Origin: Actinidia chinensis
Taxonomy: Eukaryota > Streptophyta > Magnoliopsida > Ericales > Actinidiaceae
Assembly: GCA_009663005.1 (NCBI GenBank)
Contig: VIGQ01002076.1
Span: 1-42,407, forward strand
DNA: 42,407 bases
Direction: 5' to 3'
This document shows, one piece after another, positions 33,460 through 42,407 of the stretch; the first letter of the stretch is position 1; every line of letters starts with the position of its first letter. The notes beneath the pieces are model-generated. The model saw only the letters and a program-made list of their open reading frames with translations. It was not told the origin of the DNA and ran no database searches. Made by a program: the position numbers and the translations under genes.

Positions 33460-35210
33460 AAGAGATTATAATATTATAATCTTGTTAAAAATTATTCTTG
33501 TGTTCAAGTGGACACTAATGCCTAACTATTATGACTCAGCAAGCTCCCTAACACACCTCCAGCTCAAAGAACCAATTATTGACTAGAGATACAAGAAGCT
33601 AGGCCAGAGTCATGAGTCGCATGGTCCCCAAATCAAAAATGACATAAGTGAAATCTCATGACCTGAATTCATGAATTTTTTGCCGCTCGCTTATATCCAT
33701 CTTCACCACGGTCCAAGCCCTCAAAGGTCTTCAAATGTCCAAAATTGAGGTAAAGTAAATTCTGCACGAGAACCACTCAGAGTGGTCGTGACAGAGTTTA
33801 GAGTCTTAACACTTGAGCTATGACTTTCTAAAAGTAAAGTCTTAATGTATAGAGCTTTGACTTGCTAAAACGTCCATGAGCCCATTAGCCAAAAACAGTT
33901 CAATCTTGTATGTAAGCCTTAAGCCTCCCGTAATAAGTTGGACAAAAAATTAACACCTGTTTCTTTACGTCAGCTTCTGTCAAGACGATAGCTTGGGATA
34001 GTCTTGAGCCAGACTTTCAGCACTCCTCAAAAGGTATGGCACTGCATCCGTCCTTGTACACCTAACATTTGAAGCATTAAAGCAACATTATTCTCACTCA
34101 GCAACACAAAGATATTCACACCTTAAGAATAAAAAATATTAGTTAAAGTTTCAACTTCTTTAAAAGAAGTCAACAAAGCTGGAAAAAGCAGATTTCCAAG
34201 TCCTGTAACTAGAAATGCATATTGAAGGTGAAAGTTTCACAAATCGTAAGCCAACCGCATTGAAACCACTGTAAAAAAAAATAAAAATAACGTTTCAGAA
34301 TTTTCAGGATTTTAACCAACTATTTTGATCAACTATCATAATCGATTACCAGGCCATGAGAGTTTTTCTAATAAAATTCTGAGATATCATCATACAATTT
34401 GAAATTTAATAAACTATCATTCAAAGCTCACTATCTACTACCTAGGTATAACCATAAAATATGGTGAAGTATCATCTAAGCAAGCGGTAGAATTGCTTTT
34501 TCAACCTGTGCTAAAAGAACAAAATTTATTATAACAACTAGTGTGGCTTAATGAAAAGAAATAGTTGTGTGGATAATGGTAATAGGATATACAGTTTATA
34601 TCAGCTTTGGCCAACACTGAAAAAAAAAAAAAATTTTTCCCCCTCCATCTCGCGGTTCAACTTCCCGACTCCCTCACCTAGATATCAAAATAATTTTTTT
34701 TTTTTTGGAAAAATATATCAGAATACGGTTGCCTGTGAAAGCCCATGGACATTTTAATACTTCATGCGTTTGGGTGGTGTTTGCTCTACTGCTGTTTGCA
34801 TACGTCTCCTATAAGAGATTAAGCATGTACTTTCGGAAAGCAATAAGATTAGGCCTGTTAACTATCATGTCTGAATTAGAAAATATTTAAACGAAACTAT
34901 AAACGCTGACTAAATGAAACTCGAGCAAAGTATGTGTCTATAAAGTTCCAAACAGATCTGTTGTTCATTGCGAAAACAACGGGTTCGTTTCCAAAATCTT
35001 TCAAGAACAAAGAAGCGCCACAACAAAATTAAAACTATAAAATGGAGTTGTCGAACATTATTGCTTGTAAGCAATTGATGGAAACAAGACGTAATTGAAT
35101 TGTTGAGTAAAGGCCAACCACTACATGACACATGCAATTTACTACTGCCAACTATTCCTATGACAAGCAAATTTCAGAAAAGAATCTTCAACAGAATACG
35201 TACGTAGAGT
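33460..35210. other. AT-rich DNA, nothing recognised
   Basis: No coding block, element ends or RNA gene seen. It is low in G on the plus strand, like the rest of this end of the window. Confidence 0.35.
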
Positions 35211-36122
35211 GCAGCAACCTAGTAAATGTGCAGGGACAATTTCTATATTTTGAAAGGTGAACACATCAAAAAAGCAATTAAAGACATAACCGAACAGCAC
35301 AAGAAGAAACTCTGGGATCGAAAAGAAGTGTTGCAATAAACAAGTTGCAATGAAACATGCAGGAAATATTTACTATCATGGTCTTCCTGGATCAATTACC
35401 AATGCACGTGTGAGGCAACCAGACAGCTACCATACTCCAATATCAGCATATTTTCTGACTAAACTAGCAAAAAGGTAGAGGGGGTGAAAGGAAGTTTTTA
35501 TTTAATCTTGTGTGGTCAGCAACCAGTGGCTACCCACTAATCAATGAAGTGGGAGATTAAAATTTGAGGAAATAAGTGCTATTATCTACACAAAATTTTC
35601 TCCAGAAATCTAGGAATAATTTTAATCATAGATTACCCTGTATTCTCCGGAGCAGGCACAGAATATATCTTCAGTAAAATACACTAATAGTATAATAGTT
35701 CACTATTCACTCCGTTCGCACAGTACAAGAATAGCTCTAGCCCTCATGCTCAGAAAGCCAACGCAGGAAAGCTAACTAAATAAATGGCATGCATAAAAGA
35801 AAAGAAAAACATGCCAACCTATGCTAGCAAAGAATCGTGTTTGGTGGCTTGGATCTTGATGGTGAAGCATCATCATCCTACTTTTCTTCCAACAGTCTGG
35901 GTGATAAAAGAAAACAATTACAGAATTATGTTTTTTTCATGACAGTAAATAACTTCATCAATAGGTAAGATCATGGTCCGAAAAAAATTCCAGAACAAAA
36001 GTAACAGTTTCCAACCGGTCACGAGAATGTACCTTGAAAGCCCCCAAGAAAAGTCAGAGAGAATTTGAATGTGGCCTTCTATTGCTAAAACAGACCTGAC
36101 TTCCTGAAACGCAGTTCCATTG
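35211..36122. repeat. direct repeat block A (pairs with 40155-41079)
   Basis: About 0.9 kb, alignable along its whole length with 40155-41079 in the same orientation. Shared runs include AACACATCAAAAAAGCAATT, CGTGTGAGGCAACCAGACAG and TAGCTCTAGCCCTCATGCTC. Differences are mostly one- and two-base gaps. On the minus strand, just before a GTAC donor-like site at 36032, both copies keep an open segment reading SVLAIEG and LSDFSWGLS. That may be a remnant exon of an unknown gene. Confidence 0.75.
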
Positions 36123-36735
36123 GTAATTATACCTTCCTTTTTGAGCACTTTGATTCGTTTCCCTCACTGAAACGTTTCTTATATTTCAGATTATATTGGT
36201 GTTGTCTTACAATTGTTTCAAAATAATCAAATAAGTCTACATGACCAGTACTAATTTTTTTAAAGGATGGCTTTTTCTTTAGCTGCCACCGCTGCTACGC
36301 TGCTGCCAATTCCACACTTCATCTAGCAATTTGTGTTGGCGAATGCTGCATTTTTCAACTGGAAAGTATAGTACCAAGCAACAAACTCAAAATGACTAGG
36401 CAGATATACATGACAAGCTTCAAGAAACAATGACCAAGCTAACTCCAGCATTGACCTGCTTCTGACATTGTCATATTTGAGGGAATCATATAAAATCGAA
36501 ACAGAGATTAAAATCGGACAGGAGTTTTTTATCACATCCCATCCAGCACGCAACTATCCAATTTTTTAGAGACCTCATGGGATCCAGTTCCCTAAGACCC
36601 TCATGTGCAACAAAAACAACCCTCCTACATAAGACCCATTGTTCTAATAGTCTTGACACCCACCAACGACTCACTGATTTCTCTTCCCTCATACCCATTG
36701 CTTCTCTGTTAATTGGATCGACATACAACTATAAC

Positions 36736-36737
<2 letters not shown>

Positions 36738-36792
<55 letters not shown>
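36738..36792. repeat. (GA)n microsatellite
   Basis: An almost uninterrupted GA dinucleotide run. Confidence 0.9.
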
Positions 36793-36870
36793 AACATGCC
36801 TTACCGATTTCAGTGATACCTAAAAAACAGATAGTGAGAAAGAAAGCAGAACGAAAAGAGACTGCATCTT

Positions 36871-38150
36871 ACCATTGACCATAACCCCGCCAGGCATCTT
36901 CCCAGCAACACCTTATATCCGAGCAAGTCCTTCACTTATCAGATCGGGGGTTTCTTTTACCTGAAAGGAAAAATAGGAATCGTGCTCTCTAAAGTTGGTT
37001 GGTGCACAACCCCATTTGTCGAACTGGTAGGAAAAAAAATTAAAGCCATATAAAAGACAACTTACACTCTTACAGTTTGCACAGAATATGAATGCTGAAC
37101 CACTGGTTCATGGTGAAGGGTCACACAAATATGAATGCTGACAAACGCAGTGAAAAGCCCTTTCAAAACAAAATAACACTAATTTTTTGTGAAAGGTAGA
37201 AATCTAATTATATGACTTCTGAAAGCAAATATATAGTGTATAAATCATTCTAAATGCCTATGATAGATGCCTCACCAAATGGGATCATGTGATCGGTTGG
37301 ATGCCTTGCATCGGTGAATCAACTACCTTACACTTGCCATATTTCCTTACCCCATTCTATTTACCCCATGGTGTGGCACACTCGCAACCATTGGAGATTA
37401 GTGGAGCTCATGTAGGACCCACTGCACCCATGGTTATGGTTGTGGTTGTGTCGCATCGGATGGTCACCAAAATGTGATAAAAAAGGTGGTGCGAATAGAA
37501 TGATTGCTTTATAATTACCTTTCTCTCTCCGTGTCTCTCTGCAATGCATTCAAATGCCAAAGCTTTAGATGACATCATTTACTTCAAATATGTCGATAAT
37601 GTTGGATACAAATGCCACAATTGTCATGTTTGGCAGCCGCCCAATGATGAATGTAACTCTGGGAATATCTTTTATTCTGCAAAACAAGCAATGATGACTT
37701 CCAGTAGTATCAAGTTTAAATCACCATTCAGAATATTTACGGACAATTTATAACCTTTCTCTATTCACTTTCATGTTCTCTCTTGTATTCTCCAAGTAGC
37801 CTATAAAATTTAATGACAAAAAATTAGTCAACTCACAAATACTTGAAAAAGATGCTGATATAAACATCGAAGCCGAATATCTTAACATAAAATAGCAATT
37901 CTTTTTTTACTTTGTTTTAAGTAATTAATGCATTGAAGTCGGATGAGTAATTTGAGTAAATTTTGTCACCTAGAAAACCTATCATTGCTGCCCAAATCCC
38001 AACAATCGAAACCCTTAGTCTGTTTCCAGCGATGGTTGGAAACACATAAAGCCCACCAGACCACTCAGAAATTGCAGCAGCATAAGAAGAAAGATTCAAG
38101 ATACATGCTCGATTACATAGGTGGGATGGAACAGGGAGCAAGAATATAGA
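36871..38150 (-). pseudogene. DPL1: sphingosine-1-phosphate lyase, C-terminal exons only
   Basis: The enzyme is a PLP-dependent ER protein that cleaves phosphorylated sphingoid bases to a long-chain aldehyde and phosphoethanolamine. In gene order (right to left): about 38150-37970 carries AAAISEWSGGLYVFPTIAG and IWAAMI, matching the conserved EWSGGLYVSPTIAG and AWAAMM. 37676 to about 37535 carries LPNMTIVAF and NIIDIFEVND, then WHLNALQR after a frame change. 37137-37074 is a clean frame, IHICVTLHHEPVV to SVQT, lacking about seven residues of the usual exon. 36960-36871 carries VKETPDLISEGLARI, a stop, then GVAGKMPGG. Introns have GT/AG borders. The SRPG of homologues is replaced and the expected PLP-lysine block DVHKYG is not legible just upstream. 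The N-terminal two thirds of the roughly 540-residue protein were not found in the remaining 4 kb, nor was the last exon. It looks like a decayed partial copy. Confidence 0.68.
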
Positions 38151-38261
38151 TGCTATCATGTTCCAGTAGTTGAAATATGTTGGTGCCACAAACAACAATT
38201 ATTCATCCATAAGCAAAGATTAAATTCAAAGTAATGGATGGAATGGATCTCTCAACCCATA

Positions 38262-38770
38262 CCAAGAACGTAAAACGTACATAACTGTCCAAAGTTTGGC
38301 TAGACTATCACATATATATATGTGTGTGTGTGTGTGTGCATGTGAGCGCGTGTGTGTGTCCAAGGCTTGAGAAGCTGTCTTTGGGACATGCTACGAGATC
38401 ATGATGTATGTTGCGCTTTGCCTTTAAATCATCTTAAAATGCTTGCAAAATGATTAATCAAGAAAAGGGATCACAAGCTCAAGCTTTTCCAGTTGTTATC
38501 TATTCTATCAAAGTACGAGGAACATATGACCCGTCCAATCCCAACTGCTCGGACACATGGGAATGCACCCTTGATGAAATAGAAACCATTCCATGAATCA
38601 ATGACAGTCAAAACGGAGAGTTTTAGAACAAAATATAATTAAAATTATAGTATCTTCTCCTCATTTTATAGTTTGTCATATATCCTTCAACATTTAACTA
38701 AAGTAAGTATCCGGAAATTCGGCGTAACGTCCTTTTACATACTGGAATTGGTGTACACACTACTCATGAA
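38262..38770. repeat. diverged direct repeat C1 (pairs with 39055-39665)
   Basis: Shares with 39055-39665, in the same orientation and order: CCATACCAAGAA, an AT/GT microsatellite, CACCCTTGATGAAATA, AACCATTCCA, GAGAGTTT, and CTTTTACA followed by GGTGTACAC. The copies are considerably diverged, with many gaps. Confidence 0.55.
38308..38360. repeat. AT/GT microsatellite
   Basis: ATATATAT followed by GT repeats with a CATGTGAGCGC interruption. A shorter equivalent lies at 39115-39139 in the paired repeat. Confidence 0.85.
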
Positions 38771-39054
38771 ATAGTACATATGGTGCATACCAAACTTTGA
38801 CTTTTAGGAGACTGACTTTCAATTGTTGGGACAATTGAACTCCATGGAATAAACAAAACAATTTGCTTGTCTTTCCACATCTTTTTAATTCTCATTAAAC
38901 TATTCAAGTTTCATGTAACACAAAATGAATTGGTTTCTCCCATTTCCAACATGCAAACTGATTGGGCATCTCTTTGGGTATAGATAAGATTGCTGACAGA
39001 ATCAATTTAACAAGGGCTAACAATAGTGATTAAAGTTTTAATATACAGTTCTTA

Positions 39055-39665
39055 CCATCAAGCCATACCAAGAATGTAAAACATACAATAATATTCCGAT
39101 GTGTGTCTAGTTTATCATATATATATATGTGTGTGTGTTAGAAAATTGCACCTCTTAAGATTCTTATTTATCATGGCTACTCTCTCCAAGCTTGAGAAAG
39201 TGCTTCTTTGGGGCTTGCTCCCAAATCATTCATCTATGTGGAGCTTTGTCTTTACATCAACTGGAAGCGCCTGCAGAATTATTCCAGTTTATTTACAAAA
39301 TTAATTAGGAAACACAATAACGGAAAAGTCATCACAACCTCCAGAAGTAGCCTTAACATAATCTCATTTACAAGCTTTGCTAGCTGAATCTGTTTTACGT
39401 AAGTACAAGGAACGTATTACCTTGCCAATCCTGACCGCAACGGCCACATACTATAGAACTAGGTGATCTTTCCCTTGCACCCTTGATGAAATAAAAACCA
39501 TTCCAGGAAACAATGGACCCCGTTTTCCCCCCAAAACAGAGAGTTTGGAACCAAGAATATTTAAAATCATTATATCATATCATCACTTTATGGTTTAACT
39601 TAAATCCTCCCATAAGTGTCCGGTAATATGGGGGAGTGTTCTTTTACACAAAGGAATTGGGTGTA
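39055..39665. repeat. diverged direct repeat C2
   Basis: The second copy of the block at 38262-38770, offset by about 0.8 kb. It is about 100 bp longer, mostly through extra sequence between 39200 and 39360. Confidence 0.55.
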
Positions 39666-40154
39666 CACAAGAAAGGACCTCGAGAAGCATCAACAGGAAA
39701 TCACAATTTTTGTTTGAAACAGCAATTTTCAGACAAACACAATTATCAAGTTTACTGCAAATCATATCATAATCTGAAAATACAGAAGGAATTTTCACAA
39801 AACATCTTGCCAAATGATACAGAATTGTATGGCTGAACCAGAAAGAAGCTTTATGAGATCTTATAACTCCCACCTGAACTACTTGATGCTAAGTAACTGA
39901 TCTATTTGATAGCAAAAGTTGCAGCTTCTGCTGCAGGCTGTTAACATGTAAAAGTCAGATGCTTATTACTCTCTGCAATTATATTTCTAAGAGAAGTCTC
40001 TAGTAGGATGAGAAAAAGGTAGTTGAATCTCTTAAAAATTATTTGCACATCTGAAGAAGCAATACTATAAAACATAAAATCAATTGCAAAGGATCTGTCA
40101 GTCCATCACAACAAAACCGATTCCCATGGCACCAAAACACAAGTATATACTAAT

Positions 40155-41079
40155 GCAGCAACTCTAGTAAATAGTGCAGGGACAGTTTCTATATGTTGAA
40201 AAAGTGAACACATCAAAAAAGCAATTAAAGACATACCGAAAGCAAAAGAAGAAACTCTGGGATCGAAAATGATTCGAAAAGAAGTGTTGCAATAAACAAG
40301 TTGCAACGAAACATGCCATGGAATAGATTACTATTCATGTTCTTATAGGATCAATTACATGCACGTGTGAGGCAACCAGACAGCTACCAAGTACCAATAG
40401 CAGCTTATTTTCTTGAACTAGAAAAAGGGAGAAGGGGGTGAAAGGAAGTTTGTTTATTTAATCTTGTGTGGTCAGGCAACCAGATGGCTACCACAATAAT
40501 CAATGAAGTGGGAGAGGAAGATTTGAGGAAATAAGTGCTATTATCTACGAAATTTTCTCAGAAATCTAGGAATAATTTGAAATCATAGATTACCTGGATT
40601 CTCCGAGAGGCAGGCACAGAATATATCTTCAGTAAAATACAACTAATAGTAGAAATAGTTCACTCCGTTCGCACAGTACAAGAATAGCTCTAGCCCTCAT
40701 GCTCAGAAAGCCAATGCAGGAAGCTAACTAAATAAATGGCATGCATAAAAAGAAAAGAAAAATATGCAAACCTATGCTAGCAAAGAGTCGTTTTGTGGCT
40801 TGAATCTTGATGGTGAAGCATCATCATGCCTACTTTTCTTCCAAACAGTCTGTGATAAAAGGAAACAATTACAGAATTATGTTTTTTTTCAATGACAGTA
40901 GAACTTCATCAATAGGTAAGATACATGGTATGAAAAAAATTCCAGAACAAAAAGTAACAGTTTTCAACCGGTCAAGAAAGAATGTACCTTGAAAGCCCCC
41001 AAGAAAAGTCAGAGAGAGTTGGAATGCATCCTTCTATTGCTAGAACAGACCGGACATGCCTGAAAGGCAGTTCAATTGG
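40155..41079. repeat. direct repeat block B (pairs with 35211-36122)
   Basis: The second copy of block A, about 4.94 kb away in the same orientation. The two blocks lie on either side of the sphingosine-1-phosphate lyase exons. Their minus-strand open segment reads RSVLAIEG and PTLSDFSWGLS here, so that part is better conserved than the surrounding sequence. Confidence 0.75.
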
Positions 41080-42407
41080 ATATTTTTTCCTCAGATGAAC
41101 ACATATTCTGATGCCCGTCGCATTTAGTATTTTTGAACTATATTGCAAACACTAGGGCCCTAACACTAAAGGATGCAGTCGTGTAGTAATCATCCTGGGA
41201 AAACATTGCTCTATGCTCCAAGACCCCAAGTTCAATCATGAAACATAATTTAACAACTTTCTTAAAATTCAGCCTACATTGGCAGTTGATTAGAGCTGTC
41301 AAGTCAATGGTTCAGTATTGTAATGTCTCGAGTTTTGACTCTACTCGCGGCTGTACAGTCAGTACAAATAATCTCGACTTGAAATGGGTTGCAGACAATG
41401 TAATAAGCTTGCATAAATTTAGGGCAGGGAAAATGTAAAATGGAAGGGGGAGAAAGAATAATTTTGGATGGCAATTCAAAAGTACATTTTGCTTTTGAAT
41501 ACAAAAACATCCTATGGTGTCTACAGAGCATTTTCAGAGTACAATTTTAAAATGAGACAGAGAAATTTGAATGTGACTGAAGGAGAGAGAACCATGAAAG
41601 TTAAATGCTACACAAAGACAAGATCATCGAAGGCCTCACAAAATATACACACAACTAAACAATTATTATGCACCCAAAAGGTTTGGCCGCTGGCCTTGGG
41701 CATCTTTGGCAGTAAATCCATTGAGCAAGTCTAACAATAGTAATCTACCAAAAACCAAGACCGAGGTGAATTAACAAGCTATATCCACGATAAACTGAAC
41801 ATGCAATGTCCAGGTAACGTCTGAGTGTTGCACACTGAAATAGCTAAGAAACAAAATTCTTGAGGAAACTTTCCAGAAACCTTAATTCTGGAAATATTTC
41901 AGAGATCTCCTAAAAAACTGGTTGTGTGCATCGAAATAGCCACTGAGCAGTTAACACCCCAAAAAGAGAATGGTGCAGTGTCTGAAGCTCAACCTTAAAA
42001 ATAGCACTACAAATACACTTCAAGCCCAATCCAAAAAACCTTTGTTCTTGGCTAACTTTTGTGGGTTGATTCATTGAACGCCAAACAAATGTAATGACGG
42101 GTTGATAATTGTCCATAGTTCTAGTAACTGCATAGCAAAAGGGAAGACAGTGCAATATTAGTTCACCTAGTATGAGAATATATGTTAACCACAGGATAAA
42201 AATAGATGCAAGTTCCCTTTGGCCTTGATGTTTGTGATTAGAAGGGTATGCCCTTCTTGAATCTGTACTTGTTTGTTTAATAAGACTCTCTTACCAAAAG
42301 AGAAGATCCAAGTTTCTTAGATTGAACAATTTGATTCTTGCTTGAGCGAATGTAGTAGTTATAGTAAAAAAAACTAAGTTTTCTGATCTTCTAAACCCTA
42401 ACAAATT
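41080..42407. other. right-hand end of the window, nothing recognised
   Basis: Short open frames on both strands, none with a recognisable family. The upstream exons of sphingosine-1-phosphate lyase would be expected on the minus strand here but are not legible. Confidence 0.35.

Noticed and set aside
37544..37753. Plus-strand open frame with several Cys and His
   Set aside because: It is antisense to a minus-strand exon that matches sphingosine-1-phosphate lyase in order and splice sites.
1..42407. CRISPR arrays, bacterial operons, tRNA or rRNA genes, viral inserts
   Set aside because: No regularly spaced repeats of CRISPR type, no cloverleaf with intact boxes A and B outside the SINE, no rRNA-like stretch and no viral polymerase or capsid motif were seen.

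Overview
The window is nuclear DNA of a flowering plant, most likely a eudicot. It has long AT-rich intergenic stretches, GT/AG introns of 0.1 to 4 kb, many microsatellites and small plant-type transposons. The recognisable proteins are typical plant families: a PWWP chromatin-reader homologue, ribosomal protein L28e, the ESCRT-III subunit CHMP1, a jacalin-related lectin, two neprosin (DUF239) peptidase copies and the C-terminal end of a sphingosine-1-phosphate lyase. No bacterial, viral or organellar gene was seen.

Layout: 0.2-2 kb, intergenic, with a hAT-like miniature element and a Tourist-like MITE. 2.3-10.7 kb, plus-strand PWWP gene with a 5' intron built of ~326 bp tandem repeats and a 4.07 kb coding intron holding a MITE and a SINE. 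10.7-13 kb, intergenic. 13.06-15.47 kb, plus-strand RPL28 in three exons. 15.5-18.2 kb, intergenic with a second hAT-like element. 18.25-18.87 kb, plus-strand intronless CHMP1, with a short second copy of its 3' end 0.7 kb downstream. 20.93-21.96 kb, minus-strand jacalin lectin in three exons. 22-23.9 kb, AT-rich. 23.95-26.94 kb, plus-strand neprosin gene of seven exons, one intron of which carries a foldback element rich in a palindromic motif. 27.36-28.90 kb, a second, internally deleted neprosin copy. 29.2-32.7 kb, mostly repeats, including three MITEs. 33-42.4 kb, AT-rich DNA with two diverged direct repeats (35.2/40.2 kb and 38.3/39.1 kb) around the last four recognisable exons of a minus-strand sphingosine-1-phosphate lyase.

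The most striking property is that every recognisable gene is broken by one-base gains and losses, while its amino-acid content stays conserved if one hops between frames. Many of these events lie in short homopolymers. That pattern, shared by unrelated housekeeping genes, points to unpolished long-read sequence as much as to pseudogenes. The second neprosin copy and the lyase tail also have real deletions or substitutions at conserved positions and are better pseudogene candidates. The genes do not form a pathway, and I found no convincing new biological system.
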